This document shows positions 18,842 to 27,255 of a DNA stretch of 64,000 bases, piece by piece. The notes beneath the pieces are model-generated. The model was not told the origin of the DNA, did not search any database, and was given only the letters and a program-made list of their open reading frames with translations. Position 1 is the first letter of the stretch. Every line of letters starts with the position of its first letter. The stretch comes from an uncultured Lachnospiraceae bacterium (lineage in GTDB: Bacteria; Bacillota; Clostridia; Lachnospirales; Lachnospiraceae): NCBI GenBank assembly GCA_947567595.1, contig CANOMQ010000013.1, forward strand, positions 37,103 through 101,102, given 5' to 3'. The position numbers were made by a program, and so were the translations under genes.

Positions 18842-19780
18842 ATGGTACAGACAGCGTATAATTTCAAGGAAGTGATGAGTAAGCCGGAACGTCTTGCGCC
18901 GGGACATCGTATGTGTGCAGGCTGCGGCGGCACAATTACGGTCAGGAATGTGCTTCGGGCGCTTAAGGAAGGGGATAAGGCGGTCATTGGAAACGCGACG
19001 GGCTGCCTTGAGGTTTCTTCCTATATGTATCCCTACACGGCATATGAGGACAGCTATATCCACAATGCGTTTGAAAACGCGGGTGCGACATTATCCGGCG
19101 TGGAGACGGCATACAATGTGCTGAAGAAAAAGGGAAAAATCAAGGATACCTATAAATTCATCACGTTTGGCGGCGATGGCGGTACATATGATATTGGTTT
19201 CCAGTCGCTTTCGGGTGCGATGGAGCGCGGGCATGATATGGTGTATGTGTGCTATGACAATGGCGCGTACATGAATACAGGCACGCAGCGTTCTTCCGCG
19301 ACACCACAGTTTGCGGACACGACGACGACGCCGGCGGGGAGCGTTTCGGCTGGAAAGGTGCAGATTCGGAAGGATTTGGCGGCAATTATTGCGGAGCATC
19401 ATGTGCCGTATGTCGGGCAGACGACGTTTACCTCCAATTTCAAGGATTTGTATACAAAGGCGCAGAAGGCAATCTATACACCGGGTGCGGCGTTCTTGAA
19501 TGTCATGTCGCCATGTCCGAGGGGCTGGGGGTATGAGACAAGCGAGCTGATGAATATCTGCAAGCTTGCCATTGATACCTGCTACTGGCCGTTGTTTGAG
19601 GTGATAGACGGGCAGTGGATTTTAAGCTATGAGCCGAAAAAGAAGCTGCCGATTGAGGAGTTCTTAAAACCGCAGAGGCGTTTCCGGCATTTGTTCAAGA
19701 AGGAGAATGAGGAGCTGATTGGGCTGTTTCAGGAGGAAGTGGACAGACGCTGGGAGGAGTTGAAAAACAGGTGTAATTAA
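18842..19780 (+). CDS. porB: 2-oxoacid (pyruvate):ferredoxin oxidoreductase, beta subunit
   Basis: This subunit holds thiamine diphosphate: GHRMCAGCGGTITVR near the start supplies cluster cysteines, and GDGGTYDIGFQSLSGAMERG followed by YDNGAYMNTGTQRS is the TPP/Mg motif. The length (312 residues) is normal. AAGGAGG lies 11 bases before this ATG; a TTG at 18836, 5 bases from the site and directly after the alpha stop, is an equally possible start. It is the last gene of the run and is followed by a terminator. Confidence 0.93.
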   Translation: MVQTAYNFKEVMSKPERLAPGHRMCAGCGGTITVRNVLRALKEGDKAVIGNATGCLEVSSYMYPYTAYEDSYIHNAFENAGATLSGVETAYNVLKKKGKIKDTYKFITFGGDGGTYDIGFQSLSGAMERGHDMVYVCYDNGAYMNTGTQRSSATPQFADTTTTPAGSVSAGKVQIRKDLAAIIAEHHVPYVGQTTFTSNFKDLYTKAQKAIYTPGAAFLNVMSPCPRGWGYETSELMNICKLAIDTCYWPLFEVIDGQWILSYEPKKKLPIEEFLKPQRRFRHLFKKENEELIGLFQEEVDRRWEELKNRCN

Positions 19781-19790
19781 ATAAGACGTA

Positions 19791-19827
19791 AAAATGCAGG
19801 CTGTGATAAAAATCAGCCTGCATTTTA
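19791..19827. terminator. Bidirectional terminator after the oxidoreductase genes
   Basis: AAATGCAGGCTG pairs with CAGCCTGCATTT. It ends porB on the plus strand and overlaps the stop codon of the opposing gene at 19825. Confidence 0.88.
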
Positions 19828-20406
19828 TGTTTCCTGCTCCTGCTCGACCTGCCTGCGCACTGCTTCGATTTCCGCCTGCTTTTTTGCCTCGTCCTCCGCG
19901 GCCTCCCGCAGCAGCCGTTCATAGATGGCATTTGCCTCTTTCACGATATCGTCCTGCTCCGGTGGGAGAACTACGTCAAGGTTCTCTTTTTTTTTTAACG
20001 ACTCCGGCTCATCGGCATCATTGCCTAAGAGGAGCGAGTCAACCGTGTTCTGGTTATTGGATATGCTCAAAATCGCGTTCAGGGCTTCCTTTGTCTGATC
20101 GTCAACAGGTCCTTTCCCGTAGAGACCGGAGTAAGAGCCTGTGGTAGCATTGTAGGCAGAGTCATCTAAGCCGCTGTCAGGGCTTTGACCGACTGCCTGC
20201 GGTTTGTAGGCAGAAGCGTTTTCTTGTTCTTTTTCCTTTTGCTCGAGCGCAAGCTTTTCTTTTTTTAGCGCCTCTTTTCGCTCAGCCTCTTTTCGTTCTG
20301 CCTTGGTAGGCCATACGCGGACAACCTCGGGGTTGTACGAAACCAGCCACCATTTAATCACATGTGGATAATATTTTTTTAAGAAATATGCTGTTGTTGC
20401 ATCCAT
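19825..20406 (-). CDS. Charged coiled-coil protein of unknown function
   Basis: The start is set at MDATTAYFLKKYYPHVIKWW (193 residues); the upstream site is weak and a longer reading is unlikely. A conserved-looking aromatic N-terminus of about 35 residues is followed by a Lys/Glu-rich helix (about 35-65), a Ser/Gly/Tyr-rich middle (SGLDDSAYNATTGSYSGLYG) and a C-terminal coiled coil (YERLLREAAEDEAKKQAEIEAVRRQ). No catalytic motif or signal is seen. It is divergent from clpB. Confidence 0.65.
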   Translation of the reverse strand: MDATTAYFLKKYYPHVIKWWLVSYNPEVVRVWPTKAERKEAERKEALKKEKLALEQKEKEQENASAYKPQAVGQSPDSGLDDSAYNATTGSYSGLYGKGPVDDQTKEALNAILSISNNQNTVDSLLLGNDADEPESLKKKENLDVVLPPEQDDIVKEANAIYERLLREAAEDEAKKQAEIEAVRRQVEQEQET

Positions 20407-20589
20407 AATTATTTTGCACCATCTTTCATGCCATTTTCGGCAAAAAATTACACACACCTATTATAGCATATATTGTCTAAAAACGATACAAAAAATAAAA
20501 AATTCTATCCATATTTTACGTCTTTTTGTGCTATGCCTTCCCTAAATTCTAAATTTGAAATAAAAAATGTTATAAAAGTATAAACTAAA

Positions 20590-20617
20590 TTGACAAATTA
20601 CGAAATGGTGTTATATT
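20590..20617 (+). promoter_or_regulatory. Promoter for clpB
   Basis: TTGACA and TATATT are 16 bases apart, about 46 bases before the start. I looked for a CIRCE element and a CtsR heptad repeat in the 20407-20663 gap and saw neither. Confidence 0.75.
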
Positions 20618-20663
20618 AGATGTAGAACAGATAAAACAAAAAGAATCGAAGGAGGAAGGCGTT

Positions 20664-23258
20664 ATGAATATTCAGAAATTTACACAAAAGTCGATTGAAG
20701 CAGTCAACACCTGCGAGAAGCTTGCGATGGAATATGGCAATCAGGAGCTAGAGCAGGAGCACCTTCTGTATGCGCTTTTGACGATAGACGACAGCTTGAT
20801 TTTAAAGCTTGCGGAAAAAATGGAAATCAATACGGAATATTTTTTGGAGCGTGCGAGAAAAGCGATTGAAAAGCGCGTGAAGGTACAGGGCGGGCAGATT
20901 TATGTCGGGCAGTATTTAAACAAGGTGCTAATCAGCGCGGAGGACGAGGCGAAGCGCATGGGGGACGAGTATGTTTCGGTAGAACATCTGTTTCTTGCAA
21001 TGCTGCAAAGCCCGAACAAGGAAATCAAGGAGATTTTCCGCGAGTACGGTATCACAAGGGAGCGGTTTTTAAAGGCGCTTTCGCAGGTCCGGGGCAATCA
21101 GAAGGTTGTGAGCGATAACCCGGAGGCGACGTATGACACGCTGGAAAAATACGGGCAGGACTTGGTGGAAAAGGCGAGAAACCAAAAGCTGGACCCCGTT
21201 ATCGGGCGTGACAATGAAATCAGGAACATTATCCGTATTTTATCAAGAAAGACGAAAAACAATCCGGTCTTGATTGGCGAACCGGGCGTTGGCAAAACGG
21301 CTGTGGTGGAAGGACTGGCGCAGCGGATTGTGCGGGGGGACGTGCCGCAGGGGTTAAAGGACAAAAAGATTTTTTCGCTGGACATGGGTGCGCTTGTGGC
21401 GGGTGCGAAGTACCGCGGCGAGTTTGAGGAACGCCTGAAGGCAGTGCTTGAGGACGTGAAAAACAGCGACGGGCAGATTATCCTGTTCATTGACGAGCTG
21501 CACACGATTGTGGGCGCGGGAAAGACGGACGGCGCAATGGACGCGGGCAACATGCTAAAGCCAATGCTTGCAAGGGGCGAGCTGCACTGTATCGGTGCGA
21601 CGACGCTCGACGAGTACCGCCAGTATATCGAGAAGGACGCGGCGTTGGAGCGGCGGTTCCAGCCTGTGATGGTCAATGAGCCGACGGTGGAAGACACGAT
21701 TAGTATTTTAAGGGGCTTGAAGGAGCGCTATGAGGTGTTTCACGGCGTAAAAATCATGGACAATGCGCTTGTGAGCGCGGCGGTGCTTTCCAACCGTTAC
21801 ATTACCGACCGTTTTTTGCCGGATAAGGCGATTGACCTTGTGGACGAGGCGTGTGCCCTGATTAAGACGGAGCTTGATTCCATGCCGGCGGAGCTTGACG
21901 AGCTGCAGCGAAGGATTATGCAGATGGAGATTGAGGTTGCCGCGCTAAAAAAGGAGGAGGACCGGCTGAGCGCGGAGCGTCTTGAGGCATTGCAGGCAGA
22001 GCTTGCGGAGCAGAAGGCGGAGTATGACAACCGCAAGGCGCAGTGGGACAACGAGAAATCCTGCGTGGAAAAGCTTTCCAAGTTAAGGGAGGATATTGAG
22101 GACTTAAACAATCAGATACAGATTGCCCAAAGGGAGGGAAATCTTGAGAAGGCGGCGGAATTAAGCTATGGAACGCTTCCGCAGTTAAAAAAGCAGTTAG
22201 AGGCAGAAGAGCAGGCGGCAGGCGCGCGCGAAATGCGGCTTGTGCACGAGAGTGTTTCGGAGGAGGAGATTGCAAGGATTATCTCGCGCTGGACAGGAAT
22301 TCCCGTGACAAAGCTAAACGAGAGCGAGCGCAACAAGACGCTTCACCTTGACGAGGAGCTTCATAAACGCGTTGTGGGACAGGATGAGGGCGTCACAAAG
22401 GTTACGGAGGCGATTATCCGTTCGAAGGCGGGGATTAAAGACCCCGAAAAGCCGATTGGTTCGTTCCTGTTTTTAGGACCTACGGGTGTCGGAAAGACGG
22501 AGCTTGCAAAGGCGCTTGCGGCATCGCTGTTTGACGATGAGTCAAATATGGTGCGGATTGACATGAGTGAGTATATGGAGAAGCATTCCGTTTCAAGGCT
22601 GATTGGGGCGCCTCCCGGATATGTCGGATATGACGAGGGCGGACAGCTTACGGAGGCGGTGCGCAGGAAGCCGTATAGTGTTGTGCTGTTTGACGAGGTG
22701 GAAAAGGCGCATCCTGATGTGTTTAATATTCTGCTGCAAGTGCTTGACGATGGGCGTATTACCGATTCGCAGGGGCGTACTGTGGATTTTAAGAATACGA
22801 TATTGATTATGACCTCTAATATCGGGGCGCAGTATCTGCTTGAGGGCATTGACGAGGGCGGCAATATCAGCGAACAGGCACAGGAGCTGGTGATGGGAGA
22901 GCTTCGCGCGCATTTTCGACCGGAATTTCTGAACCGGTTGGACGAAACGATTTTGTTTAAGCCGCTTACGAAGGACAATATCGGCGGTATTATCAAGCTG
23001 ATTTTGGCAGATTTAAACAGAAGGCTTGCAGACAGGGAGCTTTCGATTGAGCTGACCGGCCGTGCGCAGGGCTATATTGTGGAAAACGGGTATGATCCGG
23101 TATATGGCGCAAGACCGTTGAAGCGGTATATCCAAAAATATGTGGAGACACTCGCGGCAAAGCTTATTCTGTCAGATCAGGTCAGGACAGGAGATGTCAT
23201 ACAGATTGATTTGAATGAGCGCGGTGATGCATTGGAGGCTTTGGTAAAAGGAGAATAA
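20664..23258 (+). CDS. clpB: ATP-dependent chaperone ClpB
   Basis: ClpB is a cytoplasmic hexameric disaggregase that works with DnaK. The 864 residues are full-length: Clp N-domain (1-140), first AAA+ with GEPGVGKTA near 207 and [15 protein letters not shown], a long coiled-coil middle domain (about 405-525, including [21 protein letters not shown]), and second AAA+ with GPTGVGKTE near 607 and [13 protein letters not shown]. The long middle domain separates it from the ClpC at the left edge. It has a GGAGGAAGG site, its own promoter and its own terminator. Confidence 0.97.
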   Translation: MNIQKFTQKSIEAVNTCEKLAMEYGNQELEQEHLLYALLTIDDSLILKLAEKMEINTEYFLERARKAIEKRVKVQGGQIYVGQYLNKVLISAEDEAKRMGDEYVSVEHLFLAMLQSPNKEIKEIFREYGITRERFLKALSQVRGNQKVVSDNPEATYDTLEKYGQDLVEKARNQKLDPVIGRDNEIRNIIRILSRKTKNNPVLIGEPGVGKTAVVEGLAQRIVRGDVPQGLKDKKIFSLDMGALVAGAKYRGEFEERLKAVLEDVKNSDGQIILFIDELHTIVGAGKTDGAMDAGNMLKPMLARGELHCIGATTLDEYRQYIEKDAALERRFQPVMVNEPTVEDTISILRGLKERYEVFHGVKIMDNALVSAAVLSNRYITDRFLPDKAIDLVDEACALIKTELDSMPAELDELQRRIMQMEIEVAALKKEEDRLSAERLEALQAELAEQKAEYDNRKAQWDNEKSCVEKLSKLREDIEDLNNQIQIAQREGNLEKAAELSYGTLPQLKKQLEAEEQAAGAREMRLVHESVSEEEIARIISRWTGIPVTKLNESERNKTLHLDEELHKRVVGQDEGVTKVTEAIIRSKAGIKDPEKPIGSFLFLGPTGVGKTELAKALAASLFDDESNMVRIDMSEYMEKHSVSRLIGAPPGYVGYDEGGQLTEAVRRKPYSVVLFDEVEKAHPDVFNILLQVLDDGRITDSQGRTVDFKNTILIMTSNIGAQYLLEGIDEGGNISEQAQELVMGELRAHFRPEFLNRLDETILFKPLTKDNIGGIIKLILADLNRRLADRELSIELTGRAQGYIVENGYDPVYGARPLKRYIQKYVETLAAKLILSDQVRTGDVIQIDLNERGDALEALVKGE

Positions 23259-23272
23259 AATAACATGGAAAT

Positions 23273-23311
23273 AAAAATAACGCACGGTTCTGAAATGTGC
23301 GTTATTTTTTG
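23273..23311. terminator. Bidirectional terminator between clpB and the SGNH gene
   Basis: AAATAACGCAC pairs with GTGCGTTATTT with T tracts on both sides. Confidence 0.9.
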
Positions 23312-23326
23312 TAAGTCTGTTGTAAT

Positions 23327-24229
23327 TTAGATGATTATCGCATGTCTTAACAAAAAGTCCTTCCAAATCGGATAATACTGCGCCCGGATATGTACCTGAT
23401 CCCACGTATAATCTGAAACCAAGGAGCCGTCCGCGCAAAGGCTGCTTTCATTAATATCAATATAAAAGATATCCTTTTGGTTGGCGAGCGTGGAAATCAG
23501 CCTGTTCCTTGCGGAAATGTTTTCATTTGTAATGTTTTCATCTTCACTGGACTTGCTTTCCGTCACAAGCAGGTTTCCCTGTATGAAAATCAGCGCGTCA
23601 GGCTGGAGATTACGGATATCCGTTACGACCTCCTTGTACTGCTCAAAAAAGGTCTCCGGCGTGCCCGTGCCGCACTCGTTGATGCCGACCATAAGGTAAA
23701 TCTTTGAGAACTCCTGTTCCGACAAAATTTCCCGTATGGTCTTTTTTTCGCCCTCGTAAGGGAATTTTTTCTTATCATAATCGTAAATGGAAAGGGAATT
23801 TTTGCATAAAAAGGTAGCGTCTTCTATACCGGAATACTGGCTGATTCCAACCGTGCGGGAGTCGCCGATAAAGCAGGCGTCCTTAAAATAATTGTCATCA
23901 GCGGTTGTAAAGTTATATGTTTTGATACTGGTGGACATTGCCTCCACCGCCGAAAGATCCGTCTCGCTGATGCGAAAGGCAATGTTGCCCAAAAGCAGGG
24001 AATCATTGTCGATAAAGGACGCCGATACAAATGCCCTGCTGCCAAAAAGCTCCGATAGATATGTGCCGTCATGGATTGCCTTCATCGCCGTGACAAGCGG
24101 AATGTTTGGAACGGTATACGTCTCAGCGTTGTTATAGTACAACGCATTCCAGCGTGTTCCAAGCAGACTGAAAGCCAGTGCCGATATGACAATCAATGAA
24201 AGGAGCGCATAATTTTTTCTGTCACTCAT
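23327..24229 (-). CDS. Extracytoplasmic SGNH/GDSL-like hydrolase or acyltransferase
   Basis: The 300-residue protein has a single N-terminal membrane anchor (about residues 6-25) and an outside SGNH domain: block I FIGDSRTVGI near 121-130, block III-like MVGINECGTG, and the C-terminal DQVHIRAQYY with the catalytic Asp-x2-His. It ends 54 bases after the MBOAT gene on the same strand. Such pairs O-acetylate exported wall polymers: MBOAT moves the acyl group across the membrane and the SGNH protein attaches it. TGGAGG is 11 bases before the chosen ATG. The polymer is unknown. Confidence 0.85.
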   Translation of the reverse strand: MSDRKNYALLSLIVISALAFSLLGTRWNALYYNNAETYTVPNIPLVTAMKAIHDGTYLSELFGSRAFVSASFIDNDSLLLGNIAFRISETDLSAVEAMSTSIKTYNFTTADDNYFKDACFIGDSRTVGISQYSGIEDATFLCKNSLSIYDYDKKKFPYEGEKKTIREILSEQEFSKIYLMVGINECGTGTPETFFEQYKEVVTDIRNLQPDALIFIQGNLLVTESKSSEDENITNENISARNRLISTLANQKDIFYIDINESSLCADGSLVSDYTWDQVHIRAQYYPIWKDFLLRHAIII

Positions 24230-24282
24230 AAAGAAAGCTGCCTCCATTAAACCTAAAATCTAAAAATAAAATCCAAATCTGT

Positions 24283-25701
24283 TTAAAACCGGAAATATAA
24301 AAACGGGTTGTTAATGCCGATGGCTAATAAATATACAGCGTACCAAAATACCGCCAGCAGCAGGATAATGCCAAGTGCCTTGTCGCGTACCTTCTCAAAC
24401 AGCTTCATAGGAGAACTGAGAGAAAAAATAACACTTGCTATCAACAGTGGTGCATAAATCTCCAAAAGTCTCCAAAAATCAGTCAGCGGAGCAGCCTGCA
24501 CACCGCTAAAGAACGGAAACATTTTGAGTAAATAGACACGCAGCTCGGAAAAATCGGTTATGGCAAAAATAATCCAGCTTACCGGAATATAGAGCATGAC
24601 ATACAAATGCGACAAAAGCCATGCGACAATGTTGTTCCCGTTTAAAAACCGGAGTGTAATCGTCTTTTCAATCACTAAAAGGACAAAAATCAGAAGTCCC
24701 CACAGCACAAAATTCCATGCCGCCCCATGCCAGAAGCCGACGAGCAGCCACACGACAAACAGGTTTGCGATGGTGCGAAGTGTCCCTTTGCGGTTTCCGC
24801 CAAGCGGAATGTAGACATATTCGCGAAACCACGAGCCAAGCGTGATATGCCAGCGCCGCCAAAATTCCGTGACGCTCCTTGCCGTGTAAGGATAGCGGAA
24901 GTTTTCCGGCATCGTAAAGCCAAGCATATCGCCCAAGCCGATTGCCATCACCGAATATCCCCAAAAATCAAAATAAAGCTGCATCGAGTAGGCAAAGGCG
25001 CCAAGCCATGCAAGCGGTGTGGAAATACTCTCAAAGCCGATAGTACACACCTCGTTCCAAAGCGTACCGATGCGGTTTGCGATAATGACCTTGTAACCAA
25101 GCCCGATGATAAAGGTCTTTAGCCCGCGGTCAATGTTCTCAATCGATATCTTTCGTTCCTTCAGGGACTCTGAAATATCAGAGTACACGACAATCGGCCC
25201 CGCAATGAGCTGCGGAAACATACATATGTACGCACCAAGGCTGACAATGGATTTGTCTGCCTTGACCTTATCGCGGTATACGTCAATGATATAGGACACA
25301 ATCTGAAACGTATAAAAGCTAATCCCAAGTGGCAAACTAACATTGAGCCTGAAAAACTGCCAGTGAATGCCGCACACCTTAAGGAGCAGGTTGATATTTT
25401 CCAAAAAGAAGTTTGCGTATTTAAAAAAAAGCAGCAAGCCAAAATTATATAAAAGTGCAATCCAAAACAAAAAGAGCCGTTCCGCCCTGCCCCTTTTATA
25501 CCTTGCAATGCCAAGACCAAACAGGTAATTGAGCACGGTCGAGGCAAAGATTAAAAGGATATAAAAAGGCTCGCCAAAGCTGTAAAACAACAGACTGCCC
25601 AAAAAAAGCAGGGTGTTTTTACTTTTTGCGGGTACACAATAATATAACGCCAAAAAGGCGGGAAGAAAAGCAAAAATAAAAGAAAGACTGCTGAAAACCA
25701 T
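24283..25701 (-). CDS. MBOAT family membrane O-acyltransferase
   Basis: The 472-residue protein has about ten hydrophobic segments and the AlgI/DltB-type signature: ITLGSWFREYVYIPLGGNRKG near 277-297 and the invariant histidine in GFWHGAAWNFVLWG near 318-331. It passes acyl groups through the membrane to an extracellular acceptor. AGGGGGAG lies just before the ATG. The SGNH gene downstream is its likely partner. No dltA/dltC genes are present, so this is not a dlt operon; it resembles AlgI/PatA sets. Confidence 0.93.
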   Translation of the reverse strand: MVFSSLSFIFAFLPAFLALYYCVPAKSKNTLLFLGSLLFYSFGEPFYILLIFASTVLNYLFGLGIARYKRGRAERLFLFWIALLYNFGLLLFFKYANFFLENINLLLKVCGIHWQFFRLNVSLPLGISFYTFQIVSYIIDVYRDKVKADKSIVSLGAYICMFPQLIAGPIVVYSDISESLKERKISIENIDRGLKTFIIGLGYKVIIANRIGTLWNEVCTIGFESISTPLAWLGAFAYSMQLYFDFWGYSVMAIGLGDMLGFTMPENFRYPYTARSVTEFWRRWHITLGSWFREYVYIPLGGNRKGTLRTIANLFVVWLLVGFWHGAAWNFVLWGLLIFVLLVIEKTITLRFLNGNNIVAWLLSHLYVMLYIPVSWIIFAITDFSELRVYLLKMFPFFSGVQAAPLTDFWRLLEIYAPLLIASVIFSLSSPMKLFEKVRDKALGIILLLAVFWYAVYLLAIGINNPFLYFRF

Positions 25702-25974
25702 GAGCTCCCCCTAAAGCGGCATTTTATGTCCCGTATGGCAGAATGCAAAACCTCGTGGCGTTTGTATACGCTGCCGCGAAAATATTATAGCAAAATTACG
25801 GACGAAATTCTACTGAAAACGCAGAATTTATGTATACGAATTTTAGTTTGCAAAAGGCTTTTGTTTTGATACTTTTTACCAAAGATATTGCACAAGGTAT
25901 CCAAAATATGCTAAAGTTTTTATGGAAAATCATTTTTTGACAGGGACGGCATCAAAGAGAAGGGAGGATATCCA

Positions 25975-27081
25975 TTGAAAAGAACATACATTCTGATATT
26001 ATTGCTTGTCTTGGGACTTATGGGCTGTGCGGACAAGGGGCAGTCTGCGGGCGGCACGACAAGGGTGGTACTGACCACAGGATTTGGCAGGGACGAGGTC
26101 TTTCGGATTGAGAAAAGCTCCTGCTCGCTTGCGGAAATCATGGTGTATCTGACAAACACGAAAAACCAGTATGAAAATACGTTCGGTGAGGAGATTTGGA
26201 ATGCCTCCTACAACGGCGAGACTTTGGAGGGAAACATCAAGGAGACGGTGCTTGCGAGAATGGCGCGGATTAAGGCGTTAAACCTCCTTGCCGCGGATTA
26301 TGGCATCACGCTTGACCACAACGAGAGCGAGCAGGCAAGGCAGGCGGCGCAGATTTATTATGCCTCTTTAAATGACGCGGAGAAAAAGGCAATGGGCGTG
26401 GACGAGGCGCTTCTATGTAAAATGTATGAGGAGTACGCGCTGTCCGAAAAGGTCTACCAGTATCTGATAGCGGACATCAACCCCGAAATCAGCGATGACG
26501 AGGCGCGCACAATCACGGTGCAGCACATTCTGATTAAGACCTACTCGTTAAATGAAAACGGCGAGCGGGTGGAGTATACGAAGCAGGCAAAAAGCGAAGC
26601 GTACCAAAGGGCGCTCGAGGCGCTTTCGCGCGCGCAGGACGGGGACGAGTTCACAAGCCTGATTGCCGAGTACAGTGAGGACAGCAATCCTTCCTATTCC
26701 TTCATCAAGGGAACCTTGGATCCTGCCTTTGAGGAGGCGGCGTTTAACCTTGGAACCGATGAAATCAGCGGGATTGTGGAGAGCGCGCACGGGTATCATA
26801 TCATCAAGTGCATCAGCACCTTTGACCGTGACGAGACGGACAGGAACAAGGTCGCGATTGTGGAGCAGCGCCGCAGGGAGGTGTTTAACGAGGAGTATTC
26901 GGGGTTTGTCGAGGGGCTGACGAGGAATTTGAACCAGAAGCTTTGGGCGCAGGTTGCCTTTATCGAGGACGAGAATGTCACGACAGACAGCTTTTTTACC
27001 GTCTACACAGAACAGTTTCATAATGAAAAATCTACCGAAAATCATAATGAAAAATTCATTGAAAATCATAATGAATTATAA
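25975..27081 (+). CDS. PrsA-like foldase lipoprotein (peptidyl-prolyl isomerase)
   Basis: Translation starts at TTG, with GGGAGG 8 bases upstream and no better ATG nearby. A lipoprotein signal with lipobox LMGC places the 368-residue product on the outer face of the membrane. A SurA-like helical region is followed by a parvulin (PpiC) domain at about 180-285 (TVQHILIKTY, FTSLIAEYSEDSNPSYSF, HGYHIIKCIS). The family helps secreted proteins fold. The end carries two and a half copies of an 8-residue repeat (HNEKSTEN, HNEKFIEN, HNEL), an unusual tail. Confidence 0.88.
   Translation: MKRTYILILLLVLGLMGCADKGQSAGGTTRVVLTTGFGRDEVFRIEKSSCSLAEIMVYLTNTKNQYENTFGEEIWNASYNGETLEGNIKETVLARMARIKALNLLAADYGITLDHNESEQARQAAQIYYASLNDAEKKAMGVDEALLCKMYEEYALSEKVYQYLIADINPEISDDEARTITVQHILIKTYSLNENGERVEYTKQAKSEAYQRALEALSRAQDGDEFTSLIAEYSEDSNPSYSFIKGTLDPAFEEAAFNLGTDEISGIVESAHGYHIIKCISTFDRDETDRNKVAIVEQRRREVFNEEYSGFVEGLTRNLNQKLWAQVAFIEDENVTTDSFFTVYTEQFHNEKSTENHNEKFIENHNEL
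27019..27078 (+). repeat. 24-bp tandem repeat encoding the foldase tail
   Basis: Units of 24 bases beginning CATAATGAAAAAT repeat 2.5 times in frame, giving an 8-residue protein repeat. Confidence 0.9.
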
Positions 27082-27105
27082 AATGTATAAACAAAGTATT
27101 AATTA

Positions 27106-27132
27106 TTAGCACTCAGACGCATTGAGTGCTAA
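27106..27132 (+). promoter_or_regulatory. CIRCE operator (HrcA binding site) upstream of htpG
   Basis: TTAGCACTC, nine bases, GAGTGCTAA: every base of both arms matches the CIRCE consensus. HrcA binds this element and represses class I heat-shock genes. It lies 7 bases upstream of a TTGACA and 123 bases before the htpG start. It is the only CIRCE seen in the window. Confidence 0.95.
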
Positions 27133-27139
27133 TTTTCCC

Positions 27140-27168
27140 TTGACATTTATTTTAGCGGGTATTAAACT
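27140..27168 (+). promoter_or_regulatory. Probable htpG promoter
   Basis: TTGACA is followed after 17 bases by TAAACT, a 4-of-6 match to -10. The CIRCE sits directly upstream of the -35 rather than downstream of the start site. Confidence 0.55.
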
Positions 27169-27255
27169 ACATATCAGAACGATTGGTCAGAACTGTTACG
27201 AACAATCTGCTGGATAAAAAAATTAAAAAATATAAAGGAAGGAATGTGATTTTTC

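Noticed and set aside
18233-19063. A 276-codon minus frame over porA/porB
   Set aside because: Both oxidoreductase subunits are unmistakable on the plus strand, and the frame has no ribosome-binding site.
20458-20663. CIRCE or CtsR site before clpB
   Set aside because: Neither the CIRCE arms nor a tandem GTCAAA heptad is present; only a plain promoter is seen.
23327-25701. A dlt (D-alanylation) operon
   Set aside because: The MBOAT and SGNH genes resemble DltB and a DltD role, but dltA and dltC are absent.
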